Source: Rhizobiaceae bacterium (lineage in GTDB: Bacteria; Pseudomonadota; Alphaproteobacteria; Rhizobiales; Rhizobiaceae). From it: a stretch of DNA of 64,000 nucleotides. Below, piece after piece: positions 1-8,566 of the stretch (position 1 is the first letter of the stretch; each line of letters begins with the position of its first letter). Location: positions 2,329,501 through 2,393,500 of the forward strand of contig JAMLJB010000001.1 in NCBI GenBank assembly GCA_023953835.1, written 5' to 3'. Position numbers and translations under genes: made by a program. The notes under the pieces are model-generated. The model made no database searches. It was given only the letters and a program-made list of their open reading frames with translations, and was not told the DNA's origin.

Positions 1-234
1 GTTGCGCTGGTTCGGTTTCAGGTTGGTAACATCCTTGCCCGCGATGAAAATCTTGCCGGCGGTAGGCTCTTCGAAACCGGCCACCATGCGCAGCACCGTT
101 GTCTTGCCGCAGCCCGACGGGCCGAGGAAGGAAACAAATTCGCCGGGTTCGACGTCGAGATTAAAGTCCTGAACGACCGTGTTGTCGCCGAAGGACTTCT
201 TGACGTGCTGGATCGAGAGGAATGGCTCGGCCAT
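1..234 (-). CDS. ABC transporter ATP-binding protein, N-terminal part (PotA-like)
   Basis: Only the first 78 codons are inside the window; the gene continues past its left edge. The ATG at 234 gives MAEPFLSIQHVKKSFGD, a typical start of a PotA/FbpC-type import ATPase. The Walker A motif GPSGCGKTT lies at about residues 38-46. The segment NLKPNQRN just before the cut is where this family leads into its Q-loop. The gene follows the second permease with a 10-bp gap and is the last visible gene of a four-gene importer operon. By family it would energise uptake on the cytoplasmic face of the inner membrane. The signature motif and Walker B cannot be checked. Confidence 0.9.
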   Translation of the reverse strand, partial: MAEPFLSIQHVKKSFGDNTVVQDFNLDVEPGEFVSFLGPSGCGKTTVLRMVAGFEEPTAGKIFIAGKDVTNLKPNQRN

Positions 235-244
235 GGAATTGTCC

Positions 245-1063
245 TCAGTTCGGGCGGTTCGCGGATCGCGGAGCAAATCGAGACAGGAATTGTATCATCG
301 CCATACAGCCCCAGGTCAGGGCGAAAGCGATGATGGCAAGCGCGGCTGGTTCGTAGGCGCGATTGGCCCCGAGGTTCTGCATATAGGGTCCGAATGCGGG
401 CCGGTTGAGCAGGGACGCCATGGTGAATTCGCCGATCACGATGGCGAATGTCAGGAAGGCTCCGGACAGGACGGCGATCAGCACATTGGGCAGGATGACG
501 CGGGAGATGATCGTTGCCCATCCAGCGCCGAGAATCTGCGCCGCTTCGGTAAGCGTCGGAACGTCGATCGTTCTCAAGCCGGTATCCACCGCGCGATACA
601 TGTAGGGAAGCGACAGCACCGCATAGCCGATCACCAGCAGCACGTTGGTGCCGCCGGTCGTACCGAGGAACGGCAGGTAGGAATTGGAGCCGTACATGCG
701 GATATAGCCGAATACGATGACGATGGCGGGTATCACCAGCGGCAGAAGCGTGATGAACTCGACCAGCGGACGCAGGTGCGGCATGCGCAGGCGGATCCAA
801 TAGGCCGTGGGCACGACGATCAAAATGCCGAGCACGATGGTGAAGGCGGCGGCAATCGTCGAATAGGCAAAGGTCGCCTGAAAGCGCTCGTCACCGAACA
901 CCTTGTCGAACACGCCGAAGGAGTATCCCTGCCCGAACAGCGAGAAGGTGGGACTGTTGCGCTGGCGCATGGAGAATTCCAGCGTGGCGATCAGCGGAAC
1001 GATGAAATAGGTCGCGCCGATTGCGAAGGTGAGCCATGCCCACCAGGTGCCGCCCTTCTTCAT
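245..1063 (-). CDS. ABC transporter permease (second of pair)
   Basis: Predicted 272-residue inner-membrane protein with about six hydrophobic segments. The permease EAA loop is visible as EAAQILGAGWATIISRVILP. The frame stays open far upstream, but the ATG at 1063 overlaps the end of the preceding permease gene by 4 bp (ATGA), the usual translational coupling, so it is preferred. It resembles PotC/AfuB-type permeases and would form a heterodimeric channel with the product of 1060-1959. The substrate cannot be read from the sequence; the family carries polyamines, iron(III), phosphonates and other small charged molecules. Confidence 0.9.
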   Translation of the reverse strand: MKKGGTWWAWLTFAIGATYFIVPLIATLEFSMRQRNSPTFSLFGQGYSFGVFDKVFGDERFQATFAYSTIAAAFTIVLGILIVVPTAYWIRLRMPHLRPLVEFITLLPLVIPAIVIVFGYIRMYGSNSYLPFLGTTGGTNVLLVIGYAVLSLPYMYRAVDTGLRTIDVPTLTEAAQILGAGWATIISRVILPNVLIAVLSGAFLTFAIVIGEFTMASLLNRPAFGPYMQNLGANRAYEPAALAIIAFALTWGCMAMIQFLSRFAPRSANRPN

Positions 1064-1959
1064 TTGAGCCACCTTTCGCTGCGTGTGCGGAACCAGATGT
1101 AAAAGATGTTGGCGAGGCCCGTTATGAAGATCATGCCGAAGGCGAGCGCGTAGCCGAGGTGAGGATCGTTCAGCACATCCCCGCGTATCTGCGCGTAGAG
1201 CAGGATGGGTACGATGTTGAGCGACGAGCCTGTGAAGGCATAGGCGGTCGCGATGGCGCCGAAGGCATTTGCGAAGAGCAGGATGACCGTGCCGAGAAAG
1301 CTCGGCCACAGAACAGGAATGAGAACCATGCGCCAGAACTGCCACGGCGTCGCGCCGAGCGTCGCCGCAGCTTCGCCCCACTCCTTCCGCAGTCCATCCA
1401 GCGCGGGCGTGATGATCACCACCATCAACGGAATCTGGAAGTAGAGGTAGACGAGGATCAGGCCGTAGCTGCTGAGCAGGTTGAAGCCGGTCGAATAGAG
1501 GTTCATGCCGAACACATCGCGCAGGATCACGGTCACAAGGCCGAGCCTGCCAAGCGTGGCAATGAACGCAAATGCCAGTGGTACGCCGGCAAAATTTGAA
1601 GCAACGCCTGAAAACGTCATGGTTGCGGATCGCACCCAATCGGGCAGGCCGCCGCGCACAATGGCGAGCGCGATCGCGAGGCCGACCAATGCGCCCAGCA
1701 TAGCCGACCAGAAGCTGATCTTCAGCGACACCCAGTAGGACGAGCGGATCGATTCATCCAGAAACAGCTTCCAGATGTTTTCCAGCGTGAGCTGCCCCTC
1801 ATTGTTCTGAAACGCGCCAATGATGAGATACATTGTCGGCAGGATCAGGAACAGCAGAGCGAAGATGAGAAAGGGTGCTACCCCCAGCCACTGCGTCGGC
1901 AGGCGGATGGCGCTGGTGGACGGGGCGGGGACTGTCGTGGCTGTTGCTTGCTCGGTCAT
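1060..1959 (-). CDS. ABC transporter permease (first of pair)
   Basis: Predicted 299-residue membrane protein. A short N-terminal tail (MTEQATATTVPAPST) is followed by six hydrophobic segments and an EAA loop, EAAATLGATPWQFWRMVLIP. An upstream start at 2001 is possible, but the ATG at 1959 begins the tail normal for this family and leaves a plausible 64-bp gap after the binding-protein gene. It is translationally coupled to the next permease through an ATGA overlap. By family it is one half of the channel of a spermidine/putrescine/iron-type importer. Confidence 0.9.
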   Translation of the reverse strand: MTEQATATTVPAPSTSAIRLPTQWLGVAPFLIFALLFLILPTMYLIIGAFQNNEGQLTLENIWKLFLDESIRSSYWVSLKISFWSAMLGALVGLAIALAIVRGGLPDWVRSATMTFSGVASNFAGVPLAFAFIATLGRLGLVTVILRDVFGMNLYSTGFNLLSSYGLILVYLYFQIPLMVVIITPALDGLRKEWGEAAATLGATPWQFWRMVLIPVLWPSFLGTVILLFANAFGAIATAYAFTGSSLNIVPILLYAQIRGDVLNDPHLGYALAFGMIFITGLANIFYIWFRTRSERWLK

Positions 1960-2023
1960 GCGCTCACGCGAATATGCGAGAAAGTGAACCGGGCGGCACA
2001 TGGCCGCCCGGAAATGACATCGC

Positions 2024-3127
2024 TTACTGGACGTTTGCGCCGACGACGCTGTCCCAGTTCTTCGTGATCGCGTCCTTCATCGCCGCCTGCTCATCGAGCG
2101 TCGGGAAGACCGCGGCTTCATAGGCCGCTGCCGGAGGCATCTTGTCGAGCAGCTCCTGCGGGATCTTGCCGTTCTTTGCCAGATCGTTGAAGCGGATCGG
2201 ATGGCAATAGCCTTTCAGCCAGCCAAGCTGTCCTTCGTCCGAGTAAAGATGCTCCATCCACAGTTTGGCTGCATTCGGATGCGGCGCGTAGGCGCTGATC
2301 GCCTGCACATAAACGCCCGCGACAACGCCGGTCTTCGGAACGATGACGTCCACCGGAGGGTTGTTGTCCAGCGTGTCCCGACCGCCAAGCGCGTTGTAGT
2401 CCCACGTTACGAGGATCGGGGTCTGACCCTGCGCGAGAGTCGCGGACTTGCCGATGACCGGAACGAAATTCCCCTTGGCGTTCAATTCCTTGAAGAAGTC
2501 CAGTCCCTTGGTGCCGCCTTCTGCGCCTGCTGCCGCACCTCCGGCCAGCCCCGCCGCGTAAACACCTAGGATCGCCTGGTTCGAAGCGCGGGGGTCACCC
2601 GCCAGCGCGACGGAATTCTTGTAGTCGTCCTTCATAAGGTCGGCCCAATCCTGCGGCGAGTTCTGCACGAGGTCCTTGTTCACCATGAAGGCCAGAACGC
2701 CGTAATAGTCGCCGTACCAGTATCCTTCCGGGTCCTTGGCATTCTCGGGGATCGAGTCCCAGGTGGAAACCTTGTAGGGCTGGATGAGGCCATCGGCCTT
2801 TGCGGACGGTCCGAAGGAAAGGCCGACGTCGATCACGTCCGGTGCTTGCGGGCCCTTGTTGTCCTTGTTGGCCTTGATGGCTTCGATCTCGTCGCCCGAA
2901 CCCGCGTCCGGATTCAGTTCGTTCACTGTGATTTCAGGGTACTTCTTCTTGAAGGCGTCGATGACTTCCCCATAGCCGCACCAGTCATGGGGCAACGCGA
3001 TGGTGGTCAACTGGCCTTCCTTCTTCGCGGCTTCGATCAGCTCGGCAGATTGTGCATTTGCGAGCGTGCTGGTGACCATAAGCGTCGCGGCGGAAAGGGA
3101 CAGGATCTTTCCTGCAAGTTTCAGCAT
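2024..3127 (-). CDS. ABC transporter periplasmic substrate-binding protein
   Basis: Predicted 367 residues. The start at 3127 has a good ribosome site (GGAG, 8 bases upstream), and the protein opens with a clear Sec signal peptide, MLKLAGKILSLSAATLMVTS followed by TLANA, with cleavage expected near residue 25. The mature protein is of the extracellular solute-binding type found with PotBC/AfuB-like permeases (motifs DVIDVGLSFGPSAKADG, PILVTWDYNA). It is the first gene of the importer operon running to the left edge. Its neighbour across a 252-bp gap is the end of the gamma-glutamyl operon, so a related substrate such as an amine is possible but unproven. Confidence 0.88.
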   Translation of the reverse strand: MLKLAGKILSLSAATLMVTSTLANAQSAELIEAAKKEGQLTTIALPHDWCGYGEVIDAFKKKYPEITVNELNPDAGSGDEIEAIKANKDNKGPQAPDVIDVGLSFGPSAKADGLIQPYKVSTWDSIPENAKDPEGYWYGDYYGVLAFMVNKDLVQNSPQDWADLMKDDYKNSVALAGDPRASNQAILGVYAAGLAGGAAAGAEGGTKGLDFFKELNAKGNFVPVIGKSATLAQGQTPILVTWDYNALGGRDTLDNNPPVDVIVPKTGVVAGVYVQAISAYAPHPNAAKLWMEHLYSDEGQLGWLKGYCHPIRFNDLAKNGKIPQELLDKMPPAAAYEAAVFPTLDEQAAMKDAITKNWDSVVGANVQ

Positions 3128-3183
3128 GAGTGTTCTCCGTTGGACCTTGGGCATCTGTGGACGCCTGTTATCGTTGTTAGGCT

Positions 3184-3234
3184 TGTCAGATGACAGTTCA
3201 ATGAACCGTCCGGGTCGCGTTCACTGACAGTGAA
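3184..3234. promoter_or_regulatory. cluster of three short palindromes upstream of the ABC importer
   Basis: Within 51 bp in front of the binding-protein gene lie three perfect dyads: TGTCA-GA-TGACA (3184-3195), GTTCA-A-TGAAC (3196-3206) and TTCACTG-A-CAGTGAA (3220-3234). Placement 57 to 107 bp upstream of the start codon on the minus strand fits operator sites for a dimeric regulator. The regulator is not known. Confidence 0.45.
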
Positions 3235-3313
3235 GCGCCTAGCCGGCGAGGTTGCAATACGTTCGGATTGTTGTTCGGCTATCTACTCCCAAATTGCCTG
3301 TTGCCATTTTGGT

Positions 3314-3337
3314 ATTATTGATTGGCGAGTCAATAAT
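3314..3337. promoter_or_regulatory. inverted repeat, likely operator
   Basis: ATTATTGA (3314-3321) and TCAATAAT (3330-3337) form a perfect 8-bp inverted repeat with an 8-bp spacer, in the gap between the alcohol dehydrogenase stop and the ABC importer. It is AT-rich with no following T-run on either strand, so it reads as a protein-binding site, not a terminator. Confidence 0.4.
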
Positions 3338-3379
3338 GGTTTTGGGGGATGGCGCCCGCCTTCCCCCCACCCGAGTTTG

Positions 3380-4549
3380 TCAGCCTTCGTCCAGTGCTGC
3401 GTTCAAAAGCGAAAGTGCGCCCTTCTTGGTCAGCTTGACGGGGTTCCCGCCAGCAGTCGGATCGACAACCGCCATGTCGGCTATCAACGTCTTGCGCTTG
3501 TTGTCCATGTGCAGGTCCTTGATGAGACCCTGCAGCGTGTTTGGCACCTTGAGTTCCTTGCGCAGCTTGAGCACGGCCTTGTTGAAACCGTCGAAGCCTC
3601 CCTTGATGCCGCAATAGGCAGCAAGCCGCCCTATCCGTTCCTCGATTGCATCGCGGTTGAACGCCAGCACATAGGGCATGAATACCGCGTTGGTCATTCC
3701 GTGGTGCGTGTCGTAGAGCGCGCCGATCGGATGGGAGAGCGAATGGATCGCGCCGAGGCCTTTCTGGAAAGCGGTGGCGCCCATCGCTGCGGCGCTCATC
3801 ATATTGGCGCGTGCGGTGATGTCCTTGCCGTTGGCGAATGCCTTCGGAAGGTTCTCGAAAACCAGCCGGATGCCCTCCACCGCAATGCCGTCCGCCATCG
3901 GGTGGTAGCCGGGCGCGCAATAGGCCTCAAGGCAATGCGCGAATGCGTCCATGCCTGTGCCGGCGGTGATGAAGGGCGGCATACCGACCGAAAGCTCAGG
4001 GTCGGCAATGACGATGGCGGGCATCATTCTGGGGTGAAAGATCACCTTTTTCGTGTGCGTCGCCTCGTGGGTCAGTACCCCTGCGCGCCCCACCTCGGAG
4101 CCGGTGCCGGCCGTGATCGGCACCGCAATGATCGGCGCAATCTTGTCCCCGTCCGCGCGGGTCCACCAGTCGCCTATGTCCTCGAAGTCCCAGACGGGGC
4201 GTGTCTGTCCCGCCTGGAAGGCGATCAGCTTGCCAAGGTCGAGCGCGGAGCCGCCGCCAAAGGCGATCACGCCGTCATGCTTGCCCTTTCGGAAAGCGGC
4301 GACGCCGGCCTCCAGATTGGTTTCGACCGGATTGGGCCGGACCTCGGAGAACACGCCGTAGGAAATTTTCGCGTCATCCAGCAGCTTCAGCGTCTTTGGC
4401 ACGACCGGGAGCTTTGCAAGGCCGGGATCGGTGACAAAGAGCGGCTTCCTGATACCCGTTGCAGAGAGCGCGTCCGCAAGCTCCGAGATACGTCCTGCAC
4501 CGAACCTCACTGTGGTCGGATAGTTCCATTTTGCGATGAGCTTGGTCAT
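3380..4549 (-). CDS. Iron-containing alcohol dehydrogenase
   Basis: A 389-residue group III (Fe-ADH) NAD(P)-dependent alcohol dehydrogenase. The nucleotide-binding glycine motif GGGSALDLGK, GTGSEVGRAGVL, and the metal-binding region (DPELSVGMPP, DAFAHCLEAY, GAIHSLSHPIGALYDTHHG) with its expected Asp and His ligands are intact. The ATG at 4549 follows the aldehyde dehydrogenase stop by 2 bp, so the two are tightly coupled. In this operon it probably oxidises an alcohol to the aldehyde used by its neighbour; a gamma-glutamylated amino alcohol is the inferred substrate. The reverse reaction cannot be excluded. Confidence 0.92.
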   Translation of the reverse strand: MTKLIAKWNYPTTVRFGAGRISELADALSATGIRKPLFVTDPGLAKLPVVPKTLKLLDDAKISYGVFSEVRPNPVETNLEAGVAAFRKGKHDGVIAFGGGSALDLGKLIAFQAGQTRPVWDFEDIGDWWTRADGDKIAPIIAVPITAGTGSEVGRAGVLTHEATHTKKVIFHPRMMPAIVIADPELSVGMPPFITAGTGMDAFAHCLEAYCAPGYHPMADGIAVEGIRLVFENLPKAFANGKDITARANMMSAAAMGATAFQKGLGAIHSLSHPIGALYDTHHGMTNAVFMPYVLAFNRDAIEERIGRLAAYCGIKGGFDGFNKAVLKLRKELKVPNTLQGLIKDLHMDNKRKTLIADMAVVDPTAGGNPVKLTKKGALSLLNAALDEG

Positions 4550-4551
4550 GG

Positions 4552-5940
4552 TCAGATTTTTTCCCGCAGGTGGTAGCTCTTGGGCCGGGTAAGGTTGTCG
4601 TAGCCGATTGCTGAAAGTGCCGCGCCCTTTCCGGTGTCCTTGACGCCTGTCCAGACAAGCGCCGGGTCGAGATAGTCACAGCGGTTCATGAAGATCGTGC
4701 CGGTCTCCACCTGGTCGCCGATGCGGATCGCGTGATCGATGTCAGCGGTCCAGACCGAGGCCGTCAGGCCGTAGGGGCTGTCGTTCATCAGTGCGACTGC
4801 TTCGTCATCGTTGCGCACTTTCATAATGCCGACGATGGGTCCGAAGCTTTCCTCGCGCATGACGCTCATCTGGTGATTAACGTCGGTCAGGACTTCCGCG
4901 GGCAGATAGGGCGAGCCTTCCCGGTCACGTGCGTCCTTGGTGTTCATGTGCGCGGTGGCGCCCTTGCGAAATGCTTCGGCCTTCTGCTCGCGGATCAGGT
5001 CGGCGAAGCGGGCCTGCGCCATCGGCCCCATCGTCGTTGCTTCTTCCAGCGGATTTCCGAGCCGGTAGGATTTCGTTTCTGCAACGAAGCCTTCCACAAA
5101 CTCATCATAGACTTTCTCATGGACGTAGATGCGTTCGATGCCGCAGCAGCATTGCCCGGAATTGTAGAATGCGCCCTCGACGAGGTTTGCGACCGCGTGG
5201 TCCATCTTGGCATCGGGCAGGACGTAGGCGGGGTCCTTGCCGCCGAGTTCGAGGCCGAGCGTCATGAATGTTCCGGCCGCCGCCCTTTCAATAGCGCGCC
5301 CGCCCGCCACGGAGCCGGTGAAGTTGACATGGTCGATCTTGCCGGAGCCGAGCAGCTTCTCGGTCTGCGCGTGGTTGAGAACGACGTTCTGGAACACGCC
5401 CTTCGGCAGCCCCGCCACCTCGAATGCCTTGGCGAACCTCTCGCCCACCAAAAGCGTCTGCGCGGCATGCTTGAGAATGACGGTCGAGCCGGCGATCAGG
5501 GCGGGCACGATGGTGTTGACAGCCGTGAGATAGGGATAGTTCCACGGCGCGATGACCATCACCACGCCGAGCGGCTCCTTCTTCACATAGCGCGTGAAGC
5601 CGTCTTTGGGATTGGACGCCATGACCGGCTTCAAAGCCTGTTCGGCGATTTCGACCATGTAGGTCGTGCGTTCCCTGACGCCGCCGAATTCGCCGCCATA
5701 GCGCACCGGACGACCCATCTGCCATGCGAGTTCCGGCACGATTTCATCGCTCATGGCAACAAGCGCCTCGAGCATCTTGAGAGCAAATTTGCAGCGCTCG
5801 GCAATTGGCAGCGCCGCCCAGCCGGGCTGTGCGGCGCGCGCGCCCTCAACCGCCTTGCTGAGTTGCGCGTCGCTGGCGATCGGACGCTCGACATAGATTG
5901 AGCCGTCGACGGGTGAAATGAGCTTGACCGTTTCGGACAA
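4552..5940 (-). CDS. Aldehyde dehydrogenase family protein
   Basis: An NAD(P)-dependent aldehyde dehydrogenase of about 462 residues. The cofactor motif FTGSVAGG, the glutamate motif LELGGKDPAY and the catalytic cysteine motif NSGQCCCG (nucleophile expected at Cys265) are present. Start choice: a TTG at 5940 has an AGAGGA ribosome site 4-5 bases upstream and leaves a 38-bp gap after the ligase gene. The alternative ATG at 6012 would overlap that gene by 34 bp and add a poorly conserved-looking tail (MGTAPRIRTLLNSGRKT). It sits between a glutamine-synthetase-like ligase and an Fe-ADH, so an omega-aldehyde of a gamma-glutamylated amine is the likely substrate, by analogy with PuuC. Confidence 0.9.
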   Translation of the reverse strand: MSETVKLISPVDGSIYVERPIASDAQLSKAVEGARAAQPGWAALPIAERCKFALKMLEALVAMSDEIVPELAWQMGRPVRYGGEFGGVRERTTYMVEIAEQALKPVMASNPKDGFTRYVKKEPLGVVMVIAPWNYPYLTAVNTIVPALIAGSTVILKHAAQTLLVGERFAKAFEVAGLPKGVFQNVVLNHAQTEKLLGSGKIDHVNFTGSVAGGRAIERAAAGTFMTLGLELGGKDPAYVLPDAKMDHAVANLVEGAFYNSGQCCCGIERIYVHEKVYDEFVEGFVAETKSYRLGNPLEEATTMGPMAQARFADLIREQKAEAFRKGATAHMNTKDARDREGSPYLPAEVLTDVNHQMSVMREESFGPIVGIMKVRNDDEAVALMNDSPYGLTASVWTADIDHAIRIGDQVETGTIFMNRCDYLDPALVWTGVKDTGKGAALSAIGYDNLTRPKSYHLREKI

Positions 5941-5978
5941 TTTTTCCTCTTTTTCCTGGGGTGTTTTTCTGCCGCTGT

Positions 5979-7349
5979 TCAGTAGCGTTCGAATCCGCGG
6001 TGCAGTTCCCAATCGGTAATGCGCCGGTCATATTCGAGCTGCTCCCAACGCGCAGTATGGACGTAATGCTCGATGACGTCTTCGCCAAAGGCGGCCTTGA
6101 GCATCTTCGATTTCGACATGGTTTCCGTCGCTTCGCGGAGCGTCTTGGGAATTTCGGGCAGGCGGGCCGCCATATAGGCGTCGCCGACGAAAGGTTGTTG
6201 CAGTTCGAGTTTTTCATCGACCCCGGCCAGCCCCGCTGCAATGAGCGCGGCAAAGGCAAGGTAGGGGTTCAGGTCCGCGCCGCCGATGCGGCATTCCATG
6301 CGTATCGCCTTGGTGCCTTCCCCGCAAAGACGGAAACCGGCGGTGCGATTGTCCTCGCTCCACATGATCTTTGTGGGTGCGAAAGTCCCTGACTGGAAGC
6401 GCTTGTATGAGTTGATGTAGGGCGCAAGAAACCAGGTGAATTCCTTCGCGTATTTGAGCTGTCCGGCACACCATTGCCGACCGAGCGTGGACAGCGTCCA
6501 TGGCTCGCTGTTGTCGAAGAAAAGAGGTGTCTTGCCGTCCGCGCTCCAGAGCGAATTGTGGATATGGCTGGAATTGCCGGCAAGGCCATAATTGTACTTC
6601 GCCATGAAGGTCACGGCCTTGCCTTCCTGGTCCGCGATCTCCTTGGCCCCGTTCTTCAGGAAGACGTGGCGGTCGGCCATTTCGAGCGCTTCGGCATAGC
6701 GCACGTTTATCTCTTCCTGACCGGGTCCCCATTCGCCCTTCGAGTTTTCGATCGGAATTCCGGCGGCGTGCATCTCGTTGCGCAGCCGGCGCATGTAGCT
6801 TTCTTCCTTGGTGGTGATGCCGATCTGATAGTCGCCGATATAGGGAGAGGCGGTGCCGAGGTTCTGCCAATGCTTGGCGCGCGCGGAATCATAAGTTTCG
6901 CTCAGCAGGTAGAATTCCAGTTCGGAGGCGAAATAGCCGATATAGCCTCGCTCTTTCAGGCGCTCGATTTGCCGGCGAAGGATTGCGCGCGGCGAATGCG
7001 GCAGGTCCCGATGGGTGTGGTGGTCCTGAATATCGCAGATAACCAGCGCCGTCTTTTCCAGCCACGGAACGCGCCTCAGCGTGTTCAGGTCGGGCTTGAG
7101 CGCGAAATCTCCGTAACCCTGACTCCAGCTCGCCGCCTTGTAGCCGGGCACCGGCTCCATATCGATGTCGAGCGCGAGCAAATAGTTGCAGCCATGGGTT
7201 TCGTCAGATGCGGATTCCGCAAAAAAGGAAGCGAGGAACCGCTTGCCAAAAAGGCGGCCCTGCATGTCGACGCCGCATGCAAGCACCGTGTCGATCTCGC
7301 CGGAGACAATGGCCTTTTTCAGTTCATCGAAGGGCAGATTAGCGGGCAT
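5979..7349 (-). CDS. Glutamine synthetase-like gamma-glutamyl-amine ligase (PuuA/GlnA4/IpuC type)
   Basis: A 456-residue protein of the glutamine synthetase fold. Catalytic-domain motifs are visible: ASELEFYL, GEWGPGQEEINV, the nucleotide-site GNSSHIHNSLW, NRTAGFRL, and RMECRIGGADLNPYLAFAAL. The adenylylation tyrosine motif near the C-terminus of housekeeping GlnA (NLYDLP) is absent, and there is no glnB nearby. The context (transporter, ALDH, ADH, amidohydrolase) argues for a catabolic ligase joining glutamate to an amine rather than ammonia assimilation. Known relatives act on putrescine (PuuA), ethanolamine (GlnA4) and isopropylamine (IpuC). The start at 7349 has GGAG seven bases upstream. 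Confidence 0.9.
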   Translation of the reverse strand: MPANLPFDELKKAIVSGEIDTVLACGVDMQGRLFGKRFLASFFAESASDETHGCNYLLALDIDMEPVPGYKAASWSQGYGDFALKPDLNTLRRVPWLEKTALVICDIQDHHTHRDLPHSPRAILRRQIERLKERGYIGYFASELEFYLLSETYDSARAKHWQNLGTASPYIGDYQIGITTKEESYMRRLRNEMHAAGIPIENSKGEWGPGQEEINVRYAEALEMADRHVFLKNGAKEIADQEGKAVTFMAKYNYGLAGNSSHIHNSLWSADGKTPLFFDNSEPWTLSTLGRQWCAGQLKYAKEFTWFLAPYINSYKRFQSGTFAPTKIMWSEDNRTAGFRLCGEGTKAIRMECRIGGADLNPYLAFAALIAAGLAGVDEKLELQQPFVGDAYMAARLPEIPKTLREATETMSKSKMLKAAFGEDVIEHYVHTARWEQLEYDRRITDWELHRGFERY

Positions 7350-7424
7350 TCATAGCTCCAACATTCCATTTGCGCGATTGCGGACACGCGCCCGCCGACG
7401 GGGCGGGCGCGCTTTCCGCCGGCC

Positions 7425-8489
7425 TCAGCCGTAGCGGTAGGGCGGTCCCGCCTTTACCATCGTTGCGTTGTAGTTCTTCAGGATTTCAACGACTTTGCCG
7501 CTGCGCGGCGTCTGACTTGCGATCTCATCCCAGAACTTGACCGCCTCGTCTTCCACCTGCTTCCATTCTGCATCCGGAATAGAGGTCAGTTCGAGCTTTC
7601 CGGTCGTGCGATAGTTTGCTTCGCCCGCCCAGTACCAATGCAGGCGGTAATAATGCGAACTGTCGATGCACATGCGGAATAGCTGTTGCAGATGCTCCGG
7701 CACGGCCTTCCACTTTTCCGTATTCACAAAGTAGGAGCCTGCCCACGCACCTGAAAGCGGGTTGGTGAGGAAATATTTCAGCACATCTGCCCAGCCCACC
7801 GTATGCATCTCGGTTATGCCGCACCAGCAGACGCCATCGAGTTCGCCGGTCTGAATCGCAGGCTGCACGTCTTCATATGGCAGCGAAACCGGCACGACGC
7901 CGAACTTGGAAAGGAACTGGCCGCCGGTCGGGAAGGTGTAGACACGCAGGCCCTGCAAATCGGCAAGCGACTTGATCGGCTTGGTCGTGCCGAAATTGCA
8001 GGGGTCCCATGAGCCCGTCGACAGCCATGTCACGTCCGGAATTTCAGCGTAGGCCTCTTCCCATATTTCCTTCAGCCCGTGCCAGTGCCACAGCGCCGGA
8101 ACATCGAGCGAGTAGCGCGCGGCAAGCGGGAAGTACGCGCCGAAAACCTTGACGTCGACCGGGGCGGCGGCAGAGTCGTCGTCGCTCTGTGCTGCATCGA
8201 TCGTGCCCGATTGCACGGCGCGGAAAAGCTCGCCTTGCGGCACGAGCTGATCTGCCGTGTAGAGCTCGATCTCCATTTCGCCATTGGCGGCCTTGTTGAA
8301 CCAGTCGATCGAATTCTTGATGACATGCTCCGCCAGGGCGGGACCGGCATAGGTCTGCAGACGCCACTTGATCGGCGCCTGCGCCTTGACATAGGGCGTC
8401 GCCAGCGTGGTCGCGCCAACTGCGCCTGCGCTTGTCAGAATGGATCGTCTCAGGAATTCACGCTTGTTTACGGGTTTTGGCTTTTCCAT
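7425..8489 (-). CDS. dctP: TRAP transporter substrate-binding protein DctP
   Basis: A 354-residue DctP-family periplasmic receptor. The N-terminus carries a Tat-like signal (NKREFLRRS followed by a hydrophobic stretch, cleavage near ATPYVKA), a KR variant of the twin-arginine motif. The segment KSLADLQGLRVYTF contains the arginine that normally bridges a carboxylate of the ligand in TRAP receptors. It is followed by DctM and DctQ on the same strand, making a complete tripartite transporter, and precedes the ligase gene by 75 bp. The ligand should carry a carboxylate if the Arg is used in the usual way, which somewhat complicates a pure amine substrate. Confidence 0.92.
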   Translation of the reverse strand: MEKPKPVNKREFLRRSILTSAGAVGATTLATPYVKAQAPIKWRLQTYAGPALAEHVIKNSIDWFNKAANGEMEIELYTADQLVPQGELFRAVQSGTIDAAQSDDDSAAAPVDVKVFGAYFPLAARYSLDVPALWHWHGLKEIWEEAYAEIPDVTWLSTGSWDPCNFGTTKPIKSLADLQGLRVYTFPTGGQFLSKFGVVPVSLPYEDVQPAIQTGELDGVCWCGITEMHTVGWADVLKYFLTNPLSGAWAGSYFVNTEKWKAVPEHLQQLFRMCIDSSHYYRLHWYWAGEANYRTTGKLELTSIPDAEWKQVEDEAVKFWDEIASQTPRSGKVVEILKNYNATMVKAGPPYRYG

Positions 8490-8566
8490 CTCTGCAGTCT
8501 CCCATTGATAAGAATTGCTTTGTCTGCCTTGGCTGGTTGGTCGGTTTCCGCCCTTTTCTCTTGTGT

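Noticed and set aside
5941..6012. ATG start for the aldehyde dehydrogenase at 6012
   Set aside because: It would overlap the ligase gene by 34 bp and add a tail not seen at the start of such enzymes; the TTG at 5940 has a good ribosome site. Not excluded.
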